55,331 bases of DNA from Zygnema cylindricum (Eukaryota; Streptophyta; Zygnematophyceae; Zygnematales; Zygnemataceae). Positions within the stretch are counted from its first letter, which is position 1. Each line of letters begins with the position of its first letter. Under the pieces are notes generated by a model. It did not search any database. It saw only the letters and a list, made by a program, of their open reading frames with translations, and was not told the origin of the DNA. Location: assembly GCA_037447655.1 (NCBI GenBank), contig JBBHKE010002177.1:10001-65331 (forward strand), written 5' to 3'. This document shows, piece after piece, positions 32,407 to 43,195 of the stretch. The position numbers were made by a program, and so were the translations under genes.

Positions 32407-35400
32407 TCCCCCCCCCTCGTCCGGTCTCCCTCTCTCTCTTCCCTCACTCTCTTTTCTTCTTTCTTCGTTCTTTCCTTTTTTTACCCCTTTTTTTATCATT
32501 TTTCCTTTATTTCTAAGCAAGAATGCCTAGTTCGTCCCAAAAAACAAAATTGTTAATCAGAATTAATGCATAAAATTTTAAATAGGTGTGGAATATACCC
32601 ACTTTATTTCATGTAAAGTTCTCCTGTTCCCCTTTATAATTTGGTTTTACGAAAATGTTGATCAATAATTTCATTTGCAGAAAATAATAAAAATGAAGTG
32701 TTTTGACCCGTTCAATTATATATTCAAATCGAGTAGGTTTAATTTGATAAGTTCAAAGATTAGATTATTTTGTTGTTATTTTGTTAGAAAAATAAACTTG
32801 CATCCCTAGAATTAAATAGTCACATTTACAATATTAAACCTCCCAAAAATAATAATACTATTAAAGTCAAAACGGCAGCAATCTACTTTCTGGTTTAATT
32901 TTAGAGTTTGTAAATAGTTACTACGGAAAAAAAATTAAGTTTTGTTTCTTTTAAAATTTGAAAAGTTGAGACAATCCGAAACTTGAAATAAAACAAAAGG
33001 AGAGAGAGAGAGAAAACGAGAGATAAAGAGCGAAAAAGCGAGAGAAGAAGAGAGAAAGTAAAAGAGAAAATCGAGAAAAAAATAGAATAATCGAAAAAAT
33101 TGAGTTGTTCCTTTTTCTTTTTTATTTGTAAACCTTAAAAAATAAAATAAAAGAAAAGAAAAGTAAAGAAAAGAAAAGAAAAGAAAATGAAACGAAAGAA
33201 AAGGAAATGAAACGAAAGAAAAAGAAATGAAACGAAAGAAAAGAAATGAAACGAAAGAAAACGAAATGAAACGAAAGAAAAGGAAATGAAACAAAAGAAA
33301 CGCAAAGGAAACGAAAGAAAAGGAAAGGAAAGAAAAGGAGAGGAAAGAAAAGGAAAGGAAACAAAAGGAAAGGAAACAAAAGGAAAGGAAACAAAAGGAA
33401 AGGAAACAAAAGGAAAGGAAACAAAAGGAAAGGAAACAATAGGAAAGGAAACAAAAGGAAAGGAAACAAAAGGAAAGGAAACAAAACAAAACAAAACAAA
33501 AAAATAAAATAAAAATAGAGCCGATTCAAAATCCATTTGGTACCATAAAAAGCTGACTTGTCCCCATTTCGTTTTTTTGTTTGTAAACCTTAAAAAAAAA
33601 AAAAAAAACTAAAAAAAAAAACAGGGCAGATTCGAAATCCATTTGGTACCATACAGCGAACATTCGAATTTCGAGGAACTCCGGAGATTCGTCTCTTTCC
33701 TCCGACCGAAAGAAATAATCCCCACCGTCGGATTGGAGGGGGGGGTGGAGGGAGGAGGAGAGTGGGGGAAAAACGTCGTTTCTATGAAAAAACATTTTCG
33801 AAACCTTGTGGACGAAACCGCTGGAAAGAGAAAGTTTTTGAAAGCTTTTCAGTGGCCAAAAAGGGAGGGAGAAGGGGTGGGAGGAGGAGGAGTAGGAGAG
33901 TAGGAGGAGGAGGGGGAGGGGGAGCAAGGGGAGGAGTGGGAGGAGAGGGAGGAGGGGGAGGAGGAGGAGAGGTAGATGGAGGAGGAGAGGGAGGAGGAAT
34001 AGGAGAGGGAGGGGACGGAGGAGGAGGAAGAGGAGGAAGAGGGCAGGGAGGGAGAGGAGGAGGAGATGGGGGGGGAGGAGGGGTTGGAGGAGAGAGAAAC
34101 GAATCGGAAAATAAAACAGATCGTGAAATTGTGACTCCAAAAAAATTGAAGTGTGCTGAAATGGAAGAGGGAAGAAGAGAGGGAAGGAGGGAGGAAGGAG
34201 AGAGGGAGGGAGAGAGGGAGGGAAAAGGGAAGGGAGGAGAAATGTTTTTAAAAAAGAATATAGGGTTTCAAAAAAAGGAAGAGAGAGAAAAAATGGAAAG
34301 AGAGGAAAAGAGAATTTTGAGGGTGGATGAAATCGAAAAGACCGATTTTGTTTCACGGAAAAAAATTAAGGAAGCTGTAAATGGTAATACTAACAATAAT
34401 CAAAATACTAACAATACCAAAAATACTGACAATAATAAAAATACCCACAATAATGAAAATACGACAGAAGATGAAAAAAATAGTGAAAATTTGTGTGAAA
34501 ATAGTCCAATTAGTGAAAAATTTCCACAAATAATGAGTAATTCCTCAAATAGTGTGGAAAGTGTAGATTTACCGATTTGGGAAATAGCAAAAAACGTTTT
34601 TTTTTCGACTCCAAAAGCGGCATTCGGTCGGGGAGCGAGAAAGAGAAGGAGAGAAACTATCTCTGGGTTTCAAAAAGAGTTGAAATTTGGGGAAATTAGT
34701 GGTGAAAAGAAGGGTAGGGAGGAGGGGGGAGTGGGAGAGAGAAGCGGGAGAGGGAGCAAATTGACGGGAACTTTGTTTTCGGAAGAACTTGTCCCTTTTT
34801 TCGATGTACAAAAAGTGATAAAAAGGGAGGAAAATGAGTATTTATTTGTGGCGGGAAGAAAAGGCTTGGTAGGATGTGGTGGAGGAGGAGTAGGAGGAGG
34901 AGGAGGAGAAGTAGTAGGAGAAGTAGGAGTAGGAGGAGGAGTAGGAGTAGGAGGAGTAGGAGTGGGAGTAGGAGGAGTAGAGGGAGTAGGAGGAGGAGGA
35001 GAAGTAGGAGGAGGAGAAGTAGGAGGAGGAGAAGAAGTAAGAGGAAGAGGAGGAGGAGTAGGAGGAGGAGGAGAAGTAGGAGGAGGAGGAGAAGTAGGAG
35101 GAGAAGTAGAGAGAGTAGGAATAGAGGTAGTAGCGGGTGTGGGAGGAGTGGGAAAAGTGCGATGGGTGGGAGGAGGGGGAGGAGTAGGAGGGGTAGGAGT
35201 AGGAGTGGGAGGAGTGAGAGGAGAAGAAGGAGAATCAGGAAAGGTAGAATCAGAAAATGAGGGAGGTATTGAGAATATGCAAAGCAAAGGGAAGGATGTG
35301 ATGAGAGAGAAAGAGGAGAGAGAGGAGAGGGAGGAGAGGGAGAAGAAGCAAATGAGAGAAATTGGAAATGAATGTGGAGGAGAAAAAACTAAATTACATC

Positions 35401-38356
35401 AATTAAAAGATCTTCTTCCGGAATCGATTGAGGGGAGAGAGGTAGAGAAACTGCTTTTGATGGGAGGAGGAGATATTTCTTCGGCTGTTACTTGGTTTTA
35501 CGATTCAAAAATTTCACAGATTTCTAAAAAAGTGGCAGGGGAAGAGGGAGAGAGTGGGAAGGAGAGAGAGAGGATTCTCCATGAGAAGGTAGGAGTGGTA
35601 GAGACAAAAAAATATGAGGGAAGAGTAGTTTTGGAGAAGGTAGTAGAGAAAGAAAATTTAAAAGAAGTAAACTTTTTTGTCGACGGATATGAAAATCGAT
35701 TCCGGTTGGCTGAAATAAAGAGAGAGAGGGAGAGAGAGAAAATAAAAGTAGAGGGGATCCACGCCAATTTTGGGCTTAGAAAGTCTCCTGTTGGTCAAAA
35801 TAAGAAAGGAGAGAGTAGTCCCGGAGGAAGGAGTGGAAACGGACAGGGTAGTAGGAGTGGGAAGAGAGAGAGAGGAGGAGGAGGAGAGAGAGGAAGTTAT
35901 GGGCTTCAATCCTCCATTCTCTCCTTTTTTGGACAACCGAAAAGGCCAAAAAAGGATAGAGAAGGAGAGGGAGTAATTTTAGGGTTTGAAGAAAAAGTTT
36001 CGGAGGAGTCGGGAGAAGGTTGTACTAAAAGAATTGGGGGAATGGGAGGTAGAGATTTTGAAATTGAAGGGAGTTTGCAGGGAGAGAAGAGAGAGAAAGG
36101 AGAGAAAAAAGATGAGATCGTTGGAGGTAGCCACGAGAGGGATATGATGGATGAGGGTAGGAGAGAGAGAGAGAGAGCTGAAGTGATAGAAAGCCTTGAT
36201 GATACAGGAGAATGGAGTGAGCTTAAAAAAGAGAGAGAGAATCCAAAAGAGGGAGAGAATTTAAAAGAGGGAGAGAATTTAATCGAGGGAGAGAAATTAA
36301 ATGAGAGAGAAAATTTAAATGAGGGAGAGAATTTAGAGAGAAGAGAAACTTTAGAAAAGGAAGAGGATTCAGAAAAGAATAACAGGGAGGGAGAGAGTGA
36401 GGAGAGGGAGAGTTCAGAAAAGTTTGGAGGTAAAAAATGGGGAAGAGAGTTAGAACAAATGATGATGATTTTAGAAGGGGTAGTGGGAAGGAAAGAAGCC
36501 CAACAGTTTTTATTTGAAGCAAAAGGAGAGGTAGGAAAAGCTTTGGACTTATTCTACGCGAAAAAAGAGTGTTCTAATGGGGAGAGAGAGAGGAGAGAGA
36601 GAGATGGGAGGGAGAGAGATGGGAGAGAGAGAGGTATTGAGGGAGGAAGGATAACTTTCGAGCAGGATAAAAAAGTTTCCGAGGCGGATTTTTTGAAGTT
36701 CGGGCAGGCTGAAATAAAAAACTCTCAACAGGGAAGGTTTATCCAATCACTTGTAAAAAAAAACCCTTTTTTGAATCACAAGAAGGAGATAAAAAACAGG
36801 GAGGAGAAGGAGGGTTTACTAGGAAAAGGAAAAAAATGTGACGAAAGAAAAGAATTTGATGAAAAAAACCTTTTTGCAGGAAAAAAAGGAATTAGAATTG
36901 ATGAAAATTTAAATGGAAGTAAGGGAGAGGGAAAAGTATCGGAAGGAGATATTTTTGAAAACAAAATTCAAAATTTCTCCGAAAGTAAAACTGAAAATAT
37001 CTCCGAAAGTAAAGTTCAAATTTTTTCCGAAAAAAAAAACCTAAATTCTCCAAAAATCGAAGGAACAGTTGCGATGCCAATTGGGAAATACAATCCTGTG
37101 AAACATGGTAATTTTAATTTATTATTTTAATCTTATTATTTTAGTAATTTTTCTACTATGTTTCATTGTCATTTTTACTTTTTCATGTTAATTTTTATCC
37201 CTTTTTTTAGTGTGTTTTTTATATTTTTGCGTTTGGATATAATAAGGGTAAAGGGATACTGAAAACTTCCAGCTAAAAAAAAACCGAATACATTAAAGCT
37301 ATAAAACAAAAAACTTTCAAGAACCCTAAACACGATTCAAAAATAGTATATTTATGTAATATGTATATCTATATTAACATTTGTGTATATTTATATGTAA
37401 CATTTGCATATGTGTATATGTAACATTTGTATATATGTATGTGTAAACACACATATATATCTGCATATATTGATATTATATATATGTATATATGTACACA
37501 CACACATATACACTCTCTCTCCCTTTCTCTCTCTTCTTTCTCTCCTCTCTCTCTTTCTTTCTCTCTCTCTCCTCTCTTTTCTAAGAGGCGAGAGAGAGGA
37601 GACAGGAGAATGAGACGAGAGAGGAGAGCAGAGAGGAGAGAGGAGAAGAGAGGAGATGAGAGGGAGGAGAGCGGATATGAGAGAGGAGGTATCTCCTCTC
37701 TCCTCTCTCACTCTCTCCCTCTCTCCTCTCTCCTCTCCCTCTCTCCCGCTCCTTTCTCTCTCTCTCTCTTCTCTCTCCTCCCTCTCTCTCATCTCTCTCT
37801 CTCTCTATGTATATATGTATATATCATGTCCATAAATTATTATATACATGTATACGTTATATATACATATGTATAATGTAATGTATAAATATATAACTAT
37901 GTATGGATATTATATTTATATTTGTATATATAAATATATTATCCATGCATACATATATATTTATACATTACATTATACATATATATATACATATATACAT
38001 ATATATATATATATACATATATATACATATATATATATAATATAATATAATATATATATATATATTTATATGTATAGATTTATATATATAATCATATATC
38101 ATGGGGCAGCCAAGGTTAAAAACCCCAAAAAACGCCTTAACCACAACGCCCCCCAAAAAAACCCTGAAAAGCACCTCCAAAAAAACCCTGAAAAAAAACC
38201 CTGAAAAAAGATGGGGGAGGAGGAAATTCCTGGGACAGCCTGTTGGGGTGAGGGAGAGGAAGCCCCCTATCGACATTTGTCACGAGCTTTCGAATCCATC
38301 GAAAAAGAAAACGGACGACTTAAAATTACCGATATGTTATGTAACACTTTCAGAAG
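30809..38356 (+). CDS. LIG6: SNM1 nuclease-DNA ligase fusion, DNA ligase 6 homologue, truncated at gap
   Basis: A plant-specific enzyme with an N-terminal SNM1-type beta-CASP nuclease and a C-terminal ATP-dependent ligase. Block 1 (start at ATG 30809 or 30852, to about 31600) has KRIPGTRFIVDGFRF, the metal motif THFHSDHYQG, DANHCPGAVQFLFKV, GDMRYEK and DTTYCNPRHVFPSQE. Block 2 (about 31766-32230) has TYVIGKEKILTAIA, LGETWPYFRPNF and VGFVPTGWTYEVKKK, ending AAG|GTGATT. Block 3 (33625-37107) opens GRFEIHLVPYSEHSNFEELR and RPKEIIPTVG, then a very long linker with a PIP box and two UBA-like segments, ending IGKYNPVKH at a GTAATT donor. Block 4 (38239-38356) gives ACWGEGEEAPYRHLSRAF and GRLKITDMLCNTFRR, the start of the ligase DNA-binding domain. 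Blocks 2-3 and 3-4 join in phase. Block 1-2 and the start of the linker change frame inside purine tracts (unseen introns or indels). The catalytic ligase domain lies beyond the gap. Confidence 0.88.
30952..31036 (+). repeat. CCCTAA telomere-type array in LIG6 exon 1
   Basis: About 14 hexamers, mostly CCCTAA with variants CCTAAA and CCTTAA. In the nuclease frame it reads as (Pro-Asn)n just before the conserved start of the SNM1 domain (NIPADFPSYKRIPG). In the frame of the more natural-looking start MAPLKNSSILPNSPRV (ATG 30809) it gives a TAA stop in the first repeat. Confidence 0.92.
31600..31765 (+). repeat. GGA/GAG-rich tract between LIG6 nuclease blocks 1 and 2
   Basis: Nearly pure purine. 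The block 1 frame closes at TGA by 31682 and the block 2 frame opens only after TGA 31763-31765, so the two conserved blocks cannot be read through. Either a short purine-rich intron or frame-breaking slippage lies here. Confidence 0.7.
32985..33560 (+). repeat. Intron 2 repeat with decoy copy of the LIG6 exon 3 start
   Basis: The order is AG-rich (GAGAGAGAGAGAAAACGAG, AAAAAGCGAGAGAAG), then AAAGGAAAC/AAACGAAAG tandem 10-mers (33160-33480), then GATTCAAAATCCATTTGGTA plus CCATAAAAAGCTGACTT. The last part copies the real exon 3 start (33625 on: GATTCGAAATCCATTTGGTA plus CCATACAGCG). Read in the exon frame the decoy gives KIHLVP and then TAA. The whole arrangement recurs at 38970-39405. Confidence 0.85.
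33860..35260 (+). repeat. GGA-triplet expansions in the LIG6 linker
   Basis: Two runs (33860-34090 and 34870-35260) of GGAGGAGGAGTAGGA-type sequence encode Gly/Val/Glu stretches. Between them 34095-34860 encodes a normal mixed-composition linker including an Asn/Thr-rich segment near 34390-34460. The SNM1 frame (ending TAG 33901-33903) and the linker frame overlap in the first run, which is where the frame must change. Confidence 0.8.
37120..38238 (+). other. LIG6 intron 3, filled with TA and CT/GA simple sequence
   Basis: Donor GTAATT at 37108 and acceptor GACAG at 38234-38238. Holds ATATATGTAT blocks (37360-37500 and 37805-38100), a CT-rich then GA-rich then CT-rich run (37510-37805) and a CCTGAAAA/AAACCCC repeat (38120-38215). 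No gene is hidden here. Confidence 0.8.
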
Positions 38357-38617
38357 GTCTCTTTTTTTTCTTTTTTTTTTGTTTTTTTGTTTTTTGATTT
38401 TTATTCTTTTTCCTTTAGTTTTTGTTTTTTGGAGTCTTTTTTCTACCACTTTTCCCCCACAACATTCAATTTTGATAATTTTTCTCCACCTTTTTATTTT
38501 TTTCAATCGTTTTTTTTTTTCTCCCTCATATTTTGCCCCCACACTCTCTTTCTTTCTCTCTCTTTTTTTTATTTTTTTTCTTGCGATCACCTAGTTCTCT
38601 CTCCCTATGATATATTG

Positions 38618-38691
<74 letters not shown>

Positions 38692-38701
38692 NNNNNNNNN
38701 N
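38692..38701. other. Assembly gap, 10 N
   Basis: Ten N after a (CT)n run. A short LSPYDILP-coding stretch (38597-38620) just upstream matches the next conserved ligase motif but is one base out of phase with the 38356 donor and then dissolves into (CT)n. The rest of the ligase domain is not found to the right of the gap. Confidence 0.95.
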
Positions 38702-38969
38702 ACAAAGGAAAGGATAACAAAGGAAAGGAAAACAAAGGAAAGGAAAACAAAGGAAAGGAAAACAAAGGAAAGGAAAAGAAAGGAAAGTAAAGGAAAAGAA
38801 AGGAAAGTAAAGAAAAGAAAGCAAGTAAAGAAAAAGAAAGCAAAGTAAAGGAAAAGAAAGCAAAGTAAAAGAAAATAAAAGAAAAGAAATGAAAAGAAAA
38901 GAAAATAAAAGAAAAAATTCCAAATGTTTATTTTTTCTTTTTCCTTGTTTAGTTAAAAAAGCTATTAAG

Positions 38970-39405
38970 ATAAAATAAGAACTAAAAGAGAAAATGAAAG
39001 AGAGAAGAAGAGAGCGAAAAAGCGAGAAATAGAGAGCACAAGAGAGAGAGAGAGGAAAACAAAATAAAGTTCAAAACCTAATAGTAAAAAACATAAAAAA
39101 AAAAAATAAAAGAAAAGAAAAATAAAGAAAAGAAAAGAAAAGAAAATGAAACGAAAGAAAAGGAAATGAAACGAAAGAAAAAGAAATGAACGAAAGAAAA
39201 GAAATGAAAGGAAAGAAAAGGAAATGAAAGGAAAGAAAAGGAAAGGAAACAAAAGGAAAGGAAACAAAAGGAAAGGAAACAAAAGGAAAGGAAACAATAG
39301 GAAAGGAAACAAAACAAAACAAAACAAAACAAAACAAAAAAATAAAATAAAAATAGAGCTGATTCAAAATCCATTTGGTACCATAAAAAGCTGACTTCTC
39401 CCCTC
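38970..39405 (+). repeat. Second copy of the LIG6 intron 2 / exon 3 start segment
   Basis: Repeats the order seen at 32985-33560: GAGCGAAAAAGCGAGA, then AAACGAAAG and AAAGGAAAC 10-mers, then ATAGAGCTGATTCAAAATCC and ATTTGGTACC plus ATAAAAAGCTGACTT. It lies just after the gap, so it may be a true duplication or a scaffolding artefact. Confidence 0.85.
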
Positions 39406-39429
39406 CATCTCCAACGTAGGAGACAAAAG

Positions 39430-42060
39430 AATGGGAGGTGATGGAAAAAGGAAAGGAGAAAGAGACGTTCACACATATAACAAGTGGTTCAACATTCATG
39501 TCACCTATTCCGAGGAACAAGCAGAATGATATTAATACCTGGGACTACAACAATATGGCGGCAAAACACTTCATCCTACGCCATCTTACTCAAGGGCTTG
39601 CATCTCCTTATTTTCAAGTACAAAGGCATCCGATCTATGGGTGGCTCTCATAGAGATATAGCGTAGTGGTAAGATTCAGCAACAGCAATTGGCTGATCAA
39701 AAGATAAATGCACGTGTATACAAAGGGGGGAAGATGTTGGATTTTTGTTATGTGCTTACAACACTTTTTATGGAGCTGGAGAGTGCTAGAAAATAAGAAA
39801 CTCAAAAGGAAAAGGTTAACTGCTTGCTCATGAAGTTACCGAATGAGTTCAAAAATATAGTCAACCGTGTGTATGACTTGCCCGACTCAAGGTGGATATG
39901 GAATTCAGTGGTAGAATTGATCCTTGTTCGAGAAAATACGATAGAGATCCGAAGGGGAGGAAAGAGTGGGCAAGCCCTAGCAGCTAGGAACAATTGGAGG
40001 AGCTAGGATTCCATAAATCCGGTCAGAAATTATAGAGGGGGGAGGGGGGGGGCAGAAAAATCAGAGCGATGATTTCGGACCGAGGGCTCTCAAGGGTTTG
40101 TGTGATTTTTGTAAGAAACAAGGGCACTATATGGCGGAGTGCACTAACCTCACCGAACTTTGGTTAAAAGAAGGGCAGATTGGTGGATATCCAAGAGAAA
40201 AGAAGAAGGCTTTGTGTCACAGGTACATGAGGAGGAATTCGAGGACGAGGACGATGAGCTCATGTTAGATGAGGAGTTGGAGGCGAAGAGCGAGGTCCAA
40301 ATTCTTCGAAAGCAAAAATGTGTTTTCGGAGGATTAAAAGGTGAAAAAGGTTGGATTGTGGATTCGGGTGCCTCCATGCACATGTGTAAGGACAAACACC
40401 TGCTCACTAAGATGAGAAAGATTTCCACCGTAGAGATAGGGTATAGGGATAGGAGGGTAGTCATTACTACTTTGGTAGGATCAGTAAATCTAAAAGTCTT
40501 AGGGGAGAGGAAGACATCCATAGTGACATTCTCTGATGTGTTGTTTATTCCAGAGTTCAACAAAAACCTCATCTCAACGTCTATGTTAGATGATAAGGGT
40601 TTTGAGACTAGCACTAGGCAGGGAACCTTTACTGTTAGCTTTAAGGAGAAGCTTTGAGGAGGAAGTTTATTTCACTGTTGAAAAAGGTAGCCAAGGGATG
40701 TTCAGGTTGATTTTAAGTAATAAAAAGAAAAAACTTTACTCTGCTAGTGTTCATGATATTATGTTTTGGCATAAGAGGCTTGGACATGTGCATTTAGATA
40801 AGTTGAAAGAAATGAAGAAGATGGGAATAGTGGAAGGAATTCAATTTGGAGAAAGTGAAATCCCTAGTGACTGTTGTGGTTGTGCTCAAGGTAAGGCACA
40901 TAGGTTACCTTTCCCAAAGGAAGCCACTAATAAAGGAGAGAAAGTTCTAGACTTAGTACACAGTGATATTTTCGGACCGGCCAATGTGCCTTCACCCGGG
41001 GGTAAGAGGTTTATGATGACAATCATTGATGATTGGTCTCGGTATTCTAAAGTGTATTTTTTGAAAAATAAATCAGAGGCCCCACAAATTTTTAGGAATA
41101 TAAATCTTTGAGTGAGAAACTTCATGAAACCGTTATTAAAAGAGTAAGGAGTGATAATGGGGGAGAGTATACCTCCAATCAGTTTCAAGATTTTCTGAGA
41201 GAAGAAAGAGTGTTACACCAAAAGACAGTTCCTTCAAGATTTTCTGAGAGAAGAAAGAGTGTTACACCAAAAGACAGTTCCTTAAAATCTTGAACAGAAT
41301 GGTGTAGCCGAGAGGTTAAATAGAACACTAAAGAATAGTGCAATGAGTATGTTGTTAGATAAGAAGATAGGAAATATATTTTGGGGCAAAGCAATAAACT
41401 GTGCAAACTATCTCAAGAATAGAGTTCTTACTTCGACAATAAAAAGCCAAACACCTTATAAGAGATGGACTGCATGTTTCAAACTTAAAGGTTTTCGGTA
41501 GTCAAGTGTTCAGTCTAGAGACAGATAGGTCCAATTGGAAGTTAAATCCAAAAGTAAAACCAGGATATCTGTTTGGATATGATGAAGATGTAAAAGGATA
41601 TAGAGTATATGATCTCAAGAGATAATATATAATGTTAGTGAAGCATCTAGTGGTTATAGATGAAAGGAAATCTATAAATCCTTTTAAGCATACAAATACA
41701 GTAAAAATCAGAATTGGGTCAGAAAATTCTGATGACTTTGAGCTTCTTAACTATCCAGGTTTCCGATAAAGATGATGATCTTGCAGGTACAGATCAGATC
41801 GAGGAGGACGCGGTCGTGGAACCCCTAATATCAACTCCAACCGAAGCGGAAGACGTGGTGGAAATAGACCTGGAATCAAAGGATAAGGGAGAAGTTGAAA
41901 CTGTTCGGAAAAATTTAGGACATCCATCTATTCCAATAACAGAGTTTGAGGGAGGAAGAAGAAGCAGCAAAAGATTGCAAGAGAGACAAGTTAACAACAA
42001 GGTAACCAAACTGTCTCACCCCGATGAACCTCAAATTTATTATGAGGCAATGAACTGTGT
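39430..42060 (+). pseudogene. Ty1/copia retrotransposon remnant (gag to integrase)
   Basis: Pieces in copia order, broken by stops and frameshifts: gag-like sequence (LLMKLPNEFKNIVNRVYD, 39820-39890); a CCHC zinc knuckle CDFCKKQGHYMAEC (40101-40142); the protease active site WIVDSGASMHMC (about 40353-40388) and VLFIPEFNKNLIS; a GAG-pre-integrase region FWHKRLGHVHLDKLKEM; an integrase core with LVHSDIFGP, MTIIDDWSRYSKVYF and VRSDNGGEYTS; then QNGVAERLNRTLKN. It ends near DEPQIYYEAMN, just where reverse transcriptase should begin. RT and RNase H are absent and no LTR was recognised. Frame changes near 40210, 40600 and 41100 and stops such as TAG/TGA throughout show that it is dead. Confidence 0.85.
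41187..41284 (+). repeat. 47-bp tandem duplication in the copia integrase
   Basis: The segment AAGATTTTCTGAGAGAAGAA through CCAAAAGACAGTTCCTT occurs twice back to back within the integrase coding remnant, shifting its frame. Confidence 0.85.
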
Positions 42061-42654
42061 ACACGCGTTTAGACTTCGCGTACACACGTTTAGACTTTTA
42101 GTCATCTCAAGAAATGAAGTTGAATTGTGAATCAAAAATGGTAACATGCATGGGTTATTAACTTATGATTAACTTATTACGCCATACTGTAGCTCTGAGC
42201 ATGGGATTAGGTTAAAACGGAGTCTAATTCAAAAACATTTACCATGTGAACCTTGTAGAGAGTAACCCTAAGTTTAAGAAAATTGTGTATTAGAAAAGGT
42301 GATAAAAATAAAAAATTGATTTATGGCTCAAAGCTGAGCTCTATGAGAGGAAATGTAGTGGGGTAATGAGTTTTTAAAAAATACATTGTTTTTTTCTCCT
42401 ATTTTTTCAAAAATTATCAAGAAATTGGTCTAACTTTTGAATTTCCAATTATTTGTAAAAACAAAAAACAAAAAAACAGTCTTACAAATTCAAAGTATCA
42501 CCTTTTACCTCAAGATAACCAAAAGTACCAAAAGTACCAAAAAATACCAAAAAAAGTACCAAAGTTACCAAAAAATATCAAAGAAATCTCTTCCACTACA
42601 ATATTATCCTCTCTTTTTTCTTAGATGAACTAAAATTTCCTTCCCTCCTTTTAC
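42061..42654. other. Sequence between copia remnant and the isolated exon
   Basis: Begins with a direct repeat CACGCGTTTAGACTT / CACACGTTTAGACTT (42062-42097). The rest is AT-rich with a TACCAAAAGTACC repeat near 42520-42580. No gene is seen. Confidence 0.4.
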
Positions 42655-42861
42655 CTCGGCGGGAAGACTGCCAAAGAAGTACAATTGTATTTGCGTTCCA
42701 AATAATGAAGGCCATCTCCTTTTTATAAGCTCCACGTTGTCCGTACAAAGTCTCCCACAAAATTCCAAAAAATTGACCGCTTCGTTGTTTAAAAAGCCCG
42801 TCATCTTCGGCGTCGTCACCGTCGACATCTCATGAGCAGAAAGCTCAACAGAAAGCGACAA
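42655..42861 (-). CDS. Isolated first exon of an unidentified gene
   Basis: A minus-strand frame from ATG 42861 (or the inner ATG at 42828) reads MTGFLNNEAVNFLEFCGRL, NVELIKRRWPSLFGTQIQLY and FFGSLPAE, then meets a good donor GAG|GTAAAA at 42654. 207 nt, phase 0. Codon use and composition look genuinely coding. No second exon is found before the copia remnant at 42060, so the gene may continue beyond it or have been broken. I do not recognise the family. Confidence 0.45.
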
Positions 42862-42981
42862 AAATCTTACGAAGGGAAAAGCCTAAAACTAATGACGGTA
42901 CTAAAAAGTCAGCGAAACTCACGTTGGTGCTTTGATCGCCTGTCGCGACCTCTCGACACGTAAAATGCTGTTTCAGTCAGG

Positions 42982-43195
42982 TACACCACAAATCGGTATT
43001 AGCGTATAAGATTTGACACTAACCGTACACGACACTATTTAAATTACAGTGTACTTTCGTTATTAACGTTAAATGGAACAAAACCCTAAAAGGCGTAAAG
43101 AAAAACAAAGAATTATTTATGTTATTTAAGAATTTGAGTCAAAATTTGGGGAAACCAAATTAGCGTTCAATACGCTAATAGCGATTCGTGGTGTA
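42982..43195. mobile_element. MITE of the TACACCG/TTAGCG group, 214 bp
   Basis: Left end TACACCACAAATCGGTATTA and right end TAATAGCGATTCGTGGTGTA, with AGCGTATAAG inside and AATTAGCGTTCAATACGC at the other end. It is related to the 30422-30638 copy. A partial relative (CTACACCATGAATTGCTTAT) begins at about 43327. Confidence 0.8.

Noticed and set aside
32935-33536. Phe/Ser/Leu-rich minus-strand frames of 130-180 codons
   Set aside because: Antisense translation of the AAAGGAAAC tandem repeat; the same artefact recurs at 38965-39520.
34670-35287. Pro/Thr-rich minus-strand frame of 205 codons
   Set aside because: Antisense of the GGA triplet expansion in the LIG6 linker; no independent evidence for a gene.
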